Assembly: GCF_900128455.1 (NCBI RefSeq)
Contig: NZ_LT635783.1
Coordinates: forward strand, 3,656,359-3,720,358
DNA length: 64,000 nt
Reading direction: 5' to 3'
Origin: Bacteroides mediterraneensis
Lineage (GTDB): Bacteria > Bacteroidota > Bacteroidia > Bacteroidales > Bacteroidaceae
Part shown: piece after piece, positions 34,869-43,600 of the stretch
Layout: the number at the start of each line of letters is the position of its first letter
How positions within the stretch are numbered: the stretch's first letter is position 1
Translations under genes and position numbers: made by a program
Notes under the pieces: model-generated
What the model saw: only the letters and a program-made list of their open reading frames with translations
What the model was told of the DNA's origin: nothing
Database searches by the model: none

Positions 34869-35372
34869 TCAACGGAAATCTTTCAAATCTTCCTGCAATC
34901 TCTGCCGGGTGAAATAAATCCGACTCTTCACGGTACCCAAAGGAAGATTCAGTTTATCTGCGATTTCACGATATTTGAATCCAGACACATACATCGCAAA
35001 AGGTACACGATATTCTTTAGGTAATGCATTTACGATGCGGCGCATCTCTTTCAGGTCATACGAACCCTGCATGGAATCATCTTCAATATCTACTCCCAGA
35101 TTCAAGAAAAACTGGTTGTCGGTATTATCCACATACGTCTGGTCGCGCAAAGTCTTGCGGTAATTATTAATGAATATATTACGCATGATGGTATAAATCC
35201 ATCCCTTGAAGTTCGTTTCAGCTACATACTTTTCCTCATTGTCCAAAGCCTTCAATGAAGTCTCCTGGAGAAGGTCATTCGCTTCTTCACGGTCAGCCGT
35301 CAGTTTATAAGCGAAATGAAGTAGTTCTGTCTGCATGCTCAGCAGATTCTGAGCAAAAGTTGCCGTTTTCAT
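34869..35372 (-). CDS. ECF-type RNA polymerase sigma factor
   Basis: A 167-residue sigma-70 factor of the extracytoplasmic-function type. Region 2 (LLHFAYKLTADREEANDLLQETSLKALD and FKGWIYTIMRNIFINNYRK) and region 4 (LPKEYRVPFAMYVSGFKYREIADKLNLPLGTVKSRIYFTRQRLQEDL) are clear. No anti-sigma gene is adjacent, unlike the FecI-FecR pairs common in this group, so it is an orphan factor. A TAATATTG -7-like box lies at 35432-35439 on the same strand. Confidence 0.95.
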   Translation of the reverse strand: MKTATFAQNLLSMQTELLHFAYKLTADREEANDLLQETSLKALDNEEKYVAETNFKGWIYTIMRNIFINNYRKTLRDQTYVDNTDNQFFLNLGVDIEDDSMQGSYDLKEMRRIVNALPKEYRVPFAMYVSGFKYREIADKLNLPLGTVKSRIYFTRQRLQEDLKDFR

Positions 35373-35431
35373 AATTCTTTAGTCTTTCTTTTCTTTAATT
35401 GAAATAATGTCTGCTTTTTCGTTTTGACACT

Positions 35432-35439
35432 GCAATATT
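35432..35439 (-). promoter_or_regulatory. Candidate -7 box for the ECF sigma gene
   Basis: TAATATTG on the minus strand, one mismatch from TAnnTTTG, 59 bp upstream of the start. Confidence 0.35.
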
Positions 35440-35484
35440 AGCAGAAAAAGAAAGATCACTCTTCACAAAAACTGATAATCAAAC

Positions 35485-35515
35485 GGGTAAAAACTATCAA
35501 CTGAGAGTTTTTACC
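35485..35515 (-). terminator. Hairpin overlapping the CYTH gene stop codon
   Basis: GGGTAAAAACT and AGTTTTTACCC form a perfect 11-bp stem with a short loop, overlapping the stop codon at 35511-35513. The tail is not T-rich, so it may stabilise the 3' end rather than terminate. Confidence 0.5.
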
Positions 35516-36017
35516 CCTTTCCCTGACAGTTTTCAGGAAGGTTTTCAGCCCATTTCCGATAGGGAGACTTCATCAAGAATGAATTATAGTACTTCACTTG
35601 TCCGGTTACTTCCTCCCCTAAAAACGGAGGCCGGTCAAAAGCTTCATCCTCACTGCCCAGTTCGACTTCTGCCACAACCAGTCCCTGATTGTCGCCATAA
35701 AACTCGTCCACCTCAAACACGTGTGTGCCACATCGCACCAAATAACGGGTCTTGTCAATCATTCCCGGCTCACACAGTTTCATCAGTTCTTCTGCCTCCT
35801 GCAAGGAGAGTGCATGTTCCCACTCATACCGACTCATACCTGCCGCATCCGAAGGTCCTTTAATGGTCAGGTACCCCTCTTCATTCTGAATACGTACCCG
35901 CACCGTCCGTCCTCTTTCACTGCAGATATACCCCTGCTTGATACGCTTTTTCCCACAAGCCATCGACTTATAAGAATCATCGCACACCAAGAATTTCCGT
36001 TCTATTTCCTGTGACAT
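35511..36017 (-). CDS. CYTH-domain protein (triphosphate tunnel metalloenzyme)
   Basis: A 168-residue single CYTH domain, started at the ATG at 36017 so that the protein begins MSQEIERKFLV. The diagnostic ExExK (Glu4, Glu6, Lys8) is at the N-terminus. Further tunnel residues are in RTVRVRIQNEEGYLTIKGP, SRYEWEHAL, DKTRYLV and FEVDEFYGDNQGLVVAEVEL. Such proteins hydrolyse inorganic triphosphate or related substrates with a divalent metal. It follows a 46-residue membrane-protein gene by 14 bp, downstream of prfB. Confidence 0.92.
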   Translation of the reverse strand: MSQEIERKFLVCDDSYKSMACGKKRIKQGYICSERGRTVRVRIQNEEGYLTIKGPSDAAGMSRYEWEHALSLQEAEELMKLCEPGMIDKTRYLVRCGTHVFEVDEFYGDNQGLVVAEVELGSEDEAFDRPPFLGEEVTGQVKYYNSFLMKSPYRKWAENLPENCQGKG

Positions 36018-36031
36018 ATCACATTCAGGTA

Positions 36032-36172
36032 TCAGGAAGCCAATGTATAACCTACAATCATTAAAATAGCCAATAGAATCAAGACAATACAAATCATCTT
36101 GAACAGTCTATTGGCTTTCTCTTCTTCACGTTTCTCAAAATTCTGTCTTTTCACAGTTCTGTTGCGTCCCAT
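36032..36172 (-). CDS. Small single-pass membrane protein, 46 residues
   Basis: A short reading frame in the gap between prfB and the CYTH gene. It has a basic and acidic N-terminal half (MGRNRTVKRQ..., EKREEEKANRLFK) followed by one strongly hydrophobic helix (MICIVLILLAILMIVGYTLA, about 26-45) and ends GYTLAS. By the positive-inside rule, the N-terminus should be cytoplasmic. The ATG (36170-36172) is preceded by an A-rich stretch. Codon use looks coding-like, and it sits between two co-oriented genes with 14 bp to the next start, which supports a real gene. Function is unknown. Confidence 0.65.
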   Translation of the reverse strand: MGRNRTVKRQNFEKREEEKANRLFKMICIVLILLAILMIVGYTLAS

Positions 36173-36258
36173 AAGTTTTCATTTTTAGATTTAGCTCCCT
36201 AAAATTACAACTTATCCGCAAAAAGACAAACAAAAAAACGCGTTTTTCCGTAAAGTTA

Positions 36259-37374
36259 TCAGTTTTCGCTATCTGAAAACTCCATCAGATAGGCTTTGAT
36301 GAAACCATCTATCTTTCCATCCATCACTCCGTTCACATCGGAAGTCTGGTAATTGGTACGATGGTCTTTCACACGACGGTCATCAAACACGTAGCTTCGT
36401 ATCTGAGAACCCCATTCAATCTTCTTCTTTCCAGCTTCCACCTTGGCCTGTTCCTCCATACGGTGTTTCAGTTCCTTGTCATACAAGATAGAGCGCAACT
36501 GACGCATGGCATTCTCCTTGTTCTTCGGCTGGTCACGGGTTTCGGTATTTTCAATCAAGATTTCTTCTTCTTCACCGGTATAAGGGTCTTTGTATTGGTA
36601 ACGCAAGCGGACACCCGATTCTACTTTATTGACGTTCTGTCCACCGGCACCCCCGCTTCGGAACGTATCCCATGACAAACGGGCCGGTTCTACCGTCACT
36701 TCAATCGAGTCATCAACCAACGGAGTCACAAATACGGAAGCAAATGAGGTCATTCGTTTCCCCTGTGCATTATAAGGCGACACACGAACCAGACGGTGTA
36801 CGCCGTTCTCTCCTTTCAGATAACCATACGCGTAGGCTCCCTCTATGTTCATCGTCACCGTCTTGATGCCAGCTTCATCTCCTTCCTGAAGGTTGGCAAC
36901 CGACAGTTTATATCCGTTGCTTTCCGCCCAGCGCATATACATACGCATCAGCATGGAAGCCCAGTCCTGACTCTCTGTACCTCCGGCACCTGAATTGATT
37001 TTCAGCACGCAGTCCATCTGGTCGGCCTCCGAACGAAGCATATTCTTCAGCTCCAGTGCTTCCACAGCCGAGAGTGCCTTTGCATAAGCCTCATCCACTT
37101 CTTCTTCCGTCACCAGTTCATCTTTATAAAAATCGAAAGACAGCTGCAATTCATCTGCCAGCGTCTTCACCTCCTGATAACCGGTAATCCACTGCTGCAA
37201 AGCCTTCACTTTCTTCATCTGCGCTTCGGCAGCCTTCTGGTCATCCCAGAAACCGGGAGCCTGTGTACGAAGCTGTTCTTCTTCCACCTGTATCTTCTTC
37301 CCGTCAATATCCAAATAACGGTGTAAGGCTTCCGTACGTTCCTTTATGTCTTTCAGTTGCTCTATGGTAATCAT
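36259..37374 (-). CDS. prfB: Peptide chain release factor 2
   Basis: A 371-residue RF2 that terminates translation at UGA and UAA. I start it at the ATG at 37374 (MITIEQLKDIKERT), just downstream of a full-consensus promoter. The GGQ hydrolysis motif is in FRSGGAGGQNVNKVESGVRLR. The region matching the classical frameshift site reads RYLDIDGKK in one continuous frame, with no internal UGA, so the autoregulatory +1 frameshift is absent. The rest of the protein matches RF2 in length and order. Confidence 0.96.
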   Translation of the reverse strand: MITIEQLKDIKERTEALHRYLDIDGKKIQVEEEQLRTQAPGFWDDQKAAEAQMKKVKALQQWITGYQEVKTLADELQLSFDFYKDELVTEEEVDEAYAKALSAVEALELKNMLRSEADQMDCVLKINSGAGGTESQDWASMLMRMYMRWAESNGYKLSVANLQEGDEAGIKTVTMNIEGAYAYGYLKGENGVHRLVRVSPYNAQGKRMTSFASVFVTPLVDDSIEVTVEPARLSWDTFRSGGAGGQNVNKVESGVRLRYQYKDPYTGEEEEILIENTETRDQPKNKENAMRQLRSILYDKELKHRMEEQAKVEAGKKKIEWGSQIRSYVFDDRRVKDHRTNYQTSDVNGVMDGKIDGFIKAYLMEFSDSEN

Positions 37375-37412
37375 AAAAATACGATAAATTAGTCCGTTTA
37401 TATTTTCTCGCT

Positions 37413-37445
37413 GCAAAGATAATCAAAGCCGAGCGCAGAGGCAAA
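37413..37445 (-). promoter_or_regulatory. Promoter of prfB
   Basis: On the minus strand TTTG (37442-37445), 20 nt, TATCTTTG (37413-37420): a full consensus match, 39 bp upstream of the ATG. Confidence 0.8.
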
Positions 37446-37503
37446 TAGAAAACGCAGTTTTCTAAATTTGACTATGCCAAGGCGCATCCTATCTTCTCTA
37501 AAG

Positions 37504-37538
37504 ATAGAAAAACAGGCACCCCTGAAAGAGTGCCTGTA
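37504..37538 (-). terminator. Terminator of the acyl-CoA ligase gene
   Basis: ACAGGCAC pairs with GTGCCTGT (37513-37520 with 37531-37538), followed on the minus strand by TTTTTC. Confidence 0.88.
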
Positions 37539-37554
37539 GATAAAAGTCAGCTAT

Positions 37555-39369
37555 TTAACCGACATTTTCTTCATACATTTTGTCGATGATATCCTTGTAG
37601 TTCCGGGCCACCACCGCACGTTTCAGCTTCAAAGTGTTCGTCAGTTCCCCCCGTTCCATACTGAAAGGTTCGGGCAGCAACGTGAAACGTTTCACCTGCT
37701 CATAATGGGCAAATTCCTGCTGGAGAGTATCAATCCGAAGCCTGAACAGTTCCACAATTTGCGGATTTTCCAGCAGGTCCTTTCGACTGGTAAAAGCGAT
37801 GTGATGTTCCCGAGCGAATTTCTCCACCTGTGCATATTCCGGTACTATCAAAGCAGACACAAACTTGCGCTGGTCGGCGATGATGGTTACCTGGTCAATG
37901 TAACGGTCTACCACCAGTTTCGTCTCGATGGCCTGTGGAGCAATGTATTTTCCATTGGAAGTCTTGAAGAGGTCCTTGATACGGTCTGTCAGATACAGGA
38001 ATCCATCCTTCATGTATCCGGCATCTCCCGTCCGGAACCAGCCGTCTTCCGTAAAAGCCTGCTTAGTGATTGCTTCTTTCTTGTAATATCCTTTTGTAAC
38101 AGTCCCCCCATGAAGTTGGATTTCATTATTTTCACCGATACGGACCTCCACGCCCGGCAATACCCGCCCGACGCTTCCTATCCGGAAATCTCCCTTCCAT
38201 TCACAGGAAACCGTAGCGGTACTTTCCGTCAATCCATATCCGGCAATCATGTTGATTCCCACGGAGTGCACAAATTCCTCTACCTTTTCCGGTATGGCTG
38301 CCCCAGCTGTAGGAAAGAAATTACCATTCTCAATCCCAATGGTTTTCTTCAAAAGGCTGTAGATAGTCCGTTCATAGAATTTATATCGCATGTGCAACAC
38401 GGCCGGAGGAGTCTTTCCATTCATCAGATACGTGATATTATGCTCCTTGCCCACCCGCAGTGCATCCAGCATCAGTGCTTTCTTCAACCCGGTGGTCTCA
38501 TTGATTTTTTCCTGTACGCCGGCATACACCTTTTCCCAGAAACGCGGCACACTGCACATCGCGGTAGGCCGGATTTCCTTGATGGTTTTCTGGATATCCT
38601 GAGGTTTCAAGTTGATGCACAACGTACATCCTCTGTACAGACAATAGAAAGCCCATCCCCGTTCAAAAATATGCGTAAACGGCAGAAAGTTCATCACCAC
38701 ATCATTTTCTCCCAGCTCGGTGAGACGCGCATTATGTCCTTTGAAAGCCGCCTCGTAATTGGAATGATGCAACATCACTCCCTTGGAGTCGCCCGTAGTG
38801 CCCGAAGTGTATAAAATATTGGCCAAATCGTCGGAAGAAGAGGCCGACGTACGTTCCTCCACTTCACTTTGCCACTTTTCCTCTTTTGCCAGTTTCAGAA
38901 AATCGGAAAAATAAATCGAGTTACAATCTCCGTCAGCCCGTTTTACCTCCGGATCGAAAATGATAATCTGCTTCAGGGAGCGGCACAGGCTCTGTACCCG
39001 ATAGGCCACATCATACTGATACTGTTCGCCGACAAACAAGAAACGGATACCGGCATCCTCCACAATGTAATGCACCTGTGCCTCCGAACTGGTGGCATAC
39101 AAAGGAACCGTCACGACCCGGCTTCTGAAAGCTCCGAAATCTACATAAAAACATTCTGGCTTATTTTGCGAAAAGACTCCTACATTCTCCTGTACCTCTA
39201 CCCCTGCAGCCACCAAAGCCCTGGCTACCTCGTCAACCAAATTCGCGAATCCGTTCCAAGTCACAGGAATCCATGTAGAAGTGGTGTAATCACGGTATTT
39301 TAAGGCAACTTTATCCCCATATTTTTCTGCTTGTCGCCGCACAAGCCGGGACAAATATGAATTAACCAT
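37555..39369 (-). CDS. Long-chain fatty-acid-CoA ligase (AMP-forming)
   Basis: A 604-residue ANL-superfamily enzyme that activates long-chain fatty acids to acyl-CoA via acyl-AMP. The P-loop-like motif is ILYTSGTTGDSKGVMLHHSN, the A5 motif is GYGLTESTATVSC, and the A7/A8 region is WFRTGDAGYMKDGFLYLTDRIKDLFKTSNGKYIAPQAIE. The sequence resembles the FAA1/ACSL type (FadD15-like) with the SVPRFWEKVYAGV segment. A TATATTTG box lies 30 bp upstream, and a terminator follows. Confidence 0.93.
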   Translation of the reverse strand: MVNSYLSRLVRRQAEKYGDKVALKYRDYTTSTWIPVTWNGFANLVDEVARALVAAGVEVQENVGVFSQNKPECFYVDFGAFRSRVVTVPLYATSSEAQVHYIVEDAGIRFLFVGEQYQYDVAYRVQSLCRSLKQIIIFDPEVKRADGDCNSIYFSDFLKLAKEEKWQSEVEERTSASSSDDLANILYTSGTTGDSKGVMLHHSNYEAAFKGHNARLTELGENDVVMNFLPFTHIFERGWAFYCLYRGCTLCINLKPQDIQKTIKEIRPTAMCSVPRFWEKVYAGVQEKINETTGLKKALMLDALRVGKEHNITYLMNGKTPPAVLHMRYKFYERTIYSLLKKTIGIENGNFFPTAGAAIPEKVEEFVHSVGINMIAGYGLTESTATVSCEWKGDFRIGSVGRVLPGVEVRIGENNEIQLHGGTVTKGYYKKEAITKQAFTEDGWFRTGDAGYMKDGFLYLTDRIKDLFKTSNGKYIAPQAIETKLVVDRYIDQVTIIADQRKFVSALIVPEYAQVEKFAREHHIAFTSRKDLLENPQIVELFRLRIDTLQQEFAHYEQVKRFTLLPEPFSMERGELTNTLKLKRAVVARNYKDIIDKMYEENVG

Positions 39370-39399
39370 CTATTTTTCTTTATTTTATTATTTCTTTTG

Positions 39400-39407
39400 C
39401 AAATATA
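39400..39407 (-). promoter_or_regulatory. Candidate -7 box for the acyl-CoA ligase gene
   Basis: TATATTTG on the minus strand, 30 bp upstream of the start. Confidence 0.45.
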
Positions 39408-39459
39408 GGATTTTATTTGGAATGTCTTGACAATCTAAATTTTTTCTCACAAAAAAGAG

Positions 39460-39467
39460 TATCTTTG
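39460..39467 (+). promoter_or_regulatory. Candidate -7 box for the M20 deacetylase gene
   Basis: TATCTTTG, 26 bp upstream of the ATG at 39494. Confidence 0.55.
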
Positions 39468-39493
39468 CAGGGAATCTAAAACAGGTAATATTT

Positions 39494-40558
39494 ATGATAG
39501 ATACAGGTTACTACACATCTGAAGCACTGACTCTGCTGCATTCACTGATTGGAATTCCTTCTATCAGCCGGGAAGAAGAGGCAGCAGCCGACTTCCTGCA
39601 AAATTACATAGAAGAAACCGGCATTATGACCGGACGTTCCGGCAACAACATCTGGTGCATCAGCCCCATGTTCGATATCCAAAAGCCTACCATCCTGCTA
39701 AATTCACACATTGATACCGTCAAACCGGTGAGTGGATGGAGAAAACAGCCGTTTACCCCCAAAAATGAGAACGGGAAACTCTACGGACTGGGAAGCAACG
39801 ATGCCGGAGCAAGCTTGGTATCGCTTTTTCAGGTATATCGCTATCTCAGCATGACCACACAAAGCTATAACCTGATTTATCTGGCATCGTGTGAAGAAGA
39901 AGTGTCTGGGAAAAACGGAATTGAAAGCGTGCTCCACCAGCTTCCTCCCATTGCCTTGGGCGTGGTGGGAGAACCTACGGAAATGCACCCGGCCATCGCC
40001 GAAAAAGGATTGATGGTACTCGACGTGACGGCCCGCGGAAAATCCGGACATGCCGCCCGCAACGAGGGAGAAAATGCCATCTACAAAATCCTGCCGGACA
40101 TCGAATGGTTCCGTACCTACCAGTTTCCCAAAGAATCTCCTTTACTGGGACCCGTCAAGATGAGCGTGACTCAGATTAATGCCGGCACACAGCACAATGT
40201 GATTCCAGACTTATGCAGCATGGTAGTCGACATCCGCAGCAACGAATGCTATTCCAATGAAGAACTGTTTGCCGAAATAGGGAAACACGTGCAAAGCGAA
40301 GTGAAAGCCCGCTCTTTCCGCCTCAACTCTTCCAGCATTCCGGCCGACCATCCTTTCGTGAAACGGGCCATCGAACTGGGAAAAACACCATTCGGTTCTC
40401 CCACTCTGTCGGATCAGGCACTGATGCCTTTCCCCTCCGTCAAAATCGGTCCGGGAAAATCCTCCCGCTCACATACGGCCGACGAATATGTGCTGGTCAG
40501 CGAAATTGAAGAAGCAATTTCCATTTATGTGCAAATTCTGGATGGACTGAAGATTTAA
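39494..40558 (+). CDS. M20-family deacetylase, ArgE-like (acyl-ornithine/acyl-citrulline)
   Basis: A 354-residue M20 metallopeptidase. The zinc site motifs are ILLNSHIDTVKPVSGW (first ligand His and catalytic Asp), YGLGSNDAGASL (bridging Asp), ASCEEEVSGKNGIE (catalytic Glu pair), VGEPTEM and the C-terminal KIGPGKSSRSHTADEYV (last His). A bacterial-exopeptidase dimerisation domain lies in the middle (VTARGKSGHAARNEGENAIY). In Bacteroides, arginine synthesis uses N-succinyl or N-acetyl-citrulline intermediates, and an enzyme of this kind removes the acyl group; assignment to that step is inferred. It is not in an arg cluster. Confidence 0.85.
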   Translation: MIDTGYYTSEALTLLHSLIGIPSISREEEAAADFLQNYIEETGIMTGRSGNNIWCISPMFDIQKPTILLNSHIDTVKPVSGWRKQPFTPKNENGKLYGLGSNDAGASLVSLFQVYRYLSMTTQSYNLIYLASCEEEVSGKNGIESVLHQLPPIALGVVGEPTEMHPAIAEKGLMVLDVTARGKSGHAARNEGENAIYKILPDIEWFRTYQFPKESPLLGPVKMSVTQINAGTQHNVIPDLCSMVVDIRSNECYSNEELFAEIGKHVQSEVKARSFRLNSSSIPADHPFVKRAIELGKTPFGSPTLSDQALMPFPSVKIGPGKSSRSHTADEYVLVSEIEEAISIYVQILDGLKI

Positions 40559-40572
40559 GTTCCATACTCTCT

Positions 40573-40619
40573 ATAAAAAAAGTGATTCTTTCCACAACTG
40601 AAAAGAATCACTTTTTTTA
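40573..40619 (+). terminator. Bidirectional terminator between the M20 gene and GH31
   Basis: AAAGTGATTCTTT and AAAGAATCACTTT form a stem with A and T runs extending the pairing, between convergent genes. Confidence 0.92.
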
Positions 40620-40624
40620 TGGCA

Positions 40625-43600
40625 TCAGAACTTCACGGTATTCATGTACTTGTCTACCAACATGCCGTCCAAGACCTTCAAATCCAGTTTTTGTTTACGC
40701 TTTGCCTTAAACTTGATGGTCATCAGTTCTGCATCCCCTTCCAGGTAAGGCTTTTCTCCCATATTTACGAACGTAGGATACAAGGCCTTCGTCCCGCTGG
40801 TGTGCAGACGGTCGTTGGTCAGGTTCCGCATTTCCTTCATGCCTGTACCCTCTATCCCCACATACTCCAACAGCTGCGGGTCATAAGGCAGTGCGAAACT
40901 GAGGGTATTGACAGAACGCAGTCCTTTACCGGATACCCGGATTTCCACTGTCTCCCCTTCATTGTACACTTTCTTTGAAGGAACTATCTGAATCTCTCCG
41001 GCCACTGCTGGTACCTGACGGCTGCTGACGCCAGTCTCCAGTCGTACAGCTACGGCAGAAATGTCATACGCATCAATCAGACCGTTATCGTTCAGGTCAC
41101 CCTTGCTGATATATCCCTCAAAATCGGAATCGCCCCGGCGCAGACCTGTATAATTCATATAAGAAGTCAGGTCATTCTCGTCCACCAGTTTATCCTGGTT
41201 GATGTCGCCCGGAATATAGCTTTCCGAGCCCGGCACCTTGAATACATACAATTCACGACCGGAGCCATATTTACCTACGGCCGAGGTTACCGACAGCTTG
41301 AGATAGCGTGCGGTCGGATGTTCGGTAAAGACAAAGGTCTTCACGTCACTGCCCTTCCAGTCGAACGTACCGGCTTCGTGCCAGTTCGATTTGTCCATAC
41401 TATAATATACCGTACCCTTACCCAGCGTACCGTTTCCGGCATCCAGACGAGGCAGGTATTCAAACCTGTCGAGCTGGTTCACACTGTTCAAATCCACAAT
41501 CAAATCGAATGGAACGGCCTGGGCACTCCATTGCGTATGCCATGCATCCCCTTCATCAAAATTGAAGAGTTTGTTCACTTCCTGACCTTCCTGGTTCGGA
41601 CAAGTCGTTTCACCCGTAATACCCCGGATGGCAAATTCCAGCGGGTCGGACTTCGTGGTGGCAGTGACAGTTGCCCAGTCGGACACACCCGCAGCATTCA
41701 CCGCACGCACCTTAAATGTACAGGTCGTTTCCGGACGGAGGTCTTCAAACAACAGTCGGGTATCCCGGATGGTACTATACAACATACCGTTGTACTCTAT
41801 CTCATAATAATCGGCATGGTCCACCTTCTTCCAGGAAGGAGTCAGCGTATAAGCCCCGGTATTCTCTTCCGTGACCTGTGGTTCCGGAGTGGCCAATGCC
41901 CCCTGGCTGACCCGCAGTTTTTCTGCTGGAGCAAACACATAACCTTTCACTTCCAACGTCACTTCATTCCGTGTCACATCCACTGCCGCCAGCTTGACAT
42001 GCATCACCGGATTCTTCACCACCTGCACACGGGCCATCTCACTGCCCGGAGTGGCAAAACGGTTCAACTCCGGAGCGGCTTCATAATAATATACATTTTC
42101 TCCCTTCTGCAATGCCTCCAAAGAAGACACCGGAGCCAGTTTCACTTTCTTCCCTCCGATATATGCCGTCAGTTTCTTCGGCTGTGCCGTCACATTGAGG
42201 CGGAAATAAGTAGCCTTTTCTGTCACCATTCCTTCAAAATAACCTTGCGAAGGTGCCACACTGACTTTCAGGTCTTCCCCTTCCAGCATCGAACGGATAA
42301 GAGTCGTCGCATACTGTCCGTCACGATAGGCTTCAGAGATACCATCGTCATCGTATTCCGTAAATTCCGTGTTTCCAGCCGGATACAGTTCATACGTACG
42401 GATGTTTTTCGCCATCTGGGCCACCTGATTATGTGCGGCCGTCATGGGCAGAATGGCTCCCTGCTTCACGAACAACGGGAGTTTCCACAAGGGGGCGTCA
42501 AAACAGTTGATGACCCGTCCGCCTGCATACAAGTCGCCGGTGAAAAAATCAATCCAGTTGCCTTCGGGCAGATAAATGCCGTGACGCACATCGTTACCCT
42601 TCTCGTCGGCCTGTGTCTTCTGGTACACAGGAGCCACCAGAATAGAAGGTCCGTAAAGGAACTGATAACGAGTGGCTGTTCCCAGCGTATAGTCATTCGG
42701 ATAATCCAGGAACATCGCCCGAATCATCGGCTTGCCATCCACCGCCTCATGCGCAATGCTATAGGTATAGGGCATGAACTCCGATTTCAGTTTAAGGTAC
42801 CAGCGGTTAATGGAAGTGGCCGGTTCACCCAAAGCCTGCGGATATTTGGGGTTCGCTCCCCATCCGTCCATGTTCAGCTGCATCGGCGTAAACGCTTTCC
42901 ACTCGAAGTCACGCACGTTGACCGGAATGTTCTTCCCGCCGAAAATACCATCCATGTCGGAAGTGATGTTCGGCTGTCCCGACAGTCCGGAACCGATATA
43001 AGTCGGGATATGGAAACGGATGTATTCCCACTCTCCTCCGGTCTGATCGCCCGACCAGATACCGGCATAACGCTGTGTTCCGGCCCATCCGTCGAGTGAG
43101 ATAATGAACGGACGTGCATTGTTGCCATAATAAGGCATGATACGGGCCACATCGGCCACCCCGTTCAAGCCGAACGAATAGCCGGCACCGACCCATGCCA
43201 CATCGGTTTTCAACACTCGCACGCCGGCGTCACGCACTTCCTTGACAATGTCACGCTGCAACAGCGGTTCCACTCCTTCCTTGGGATGCAAATCCGACTG
43301 GGTCCACAAACCAATTTCTACTCCCTTCGCACGGGCATAGTCGCCCAGTTCCTTCAGGTTCTGGATGTTTCCGTCCAGTGTGGAAGTCTGTCCGTACCCG
43401 GCCCCATAGCCATCATTCGGCAGAATCCATCCCAACGGCATATCGGCTGCCTCATAACGGTCGATGACCGCACGTGCAGAAAACTGATAGTTATTCTTCT
43501 CGCCATTCAGCGATTCCTTGATACCGCCATTGCCTTTTTGGCTTTCCTTGTATTTCTTGCCATCCTCGAAAAGAATCCCTTTTTCGTCTTCTTTCCAATA

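Noticed and set aside
35373-35510. Anti-sigma factor gene next to the ECF sigma gene
   Set aside because: The gap holds only an AT-rich promoter and a hairpin. Neighbouring genes are VanZ-like and CYTH proteins, not a FecR-type anti-sigma.
41318-43099. A 593-codon plus-strand frame opposite GH31
   Set aside because: Antisense shadow of GH31 with no domain signature. The same applies to the long frames opposite GH92 (19511-21226) and the second MFS gene (24278-25465).
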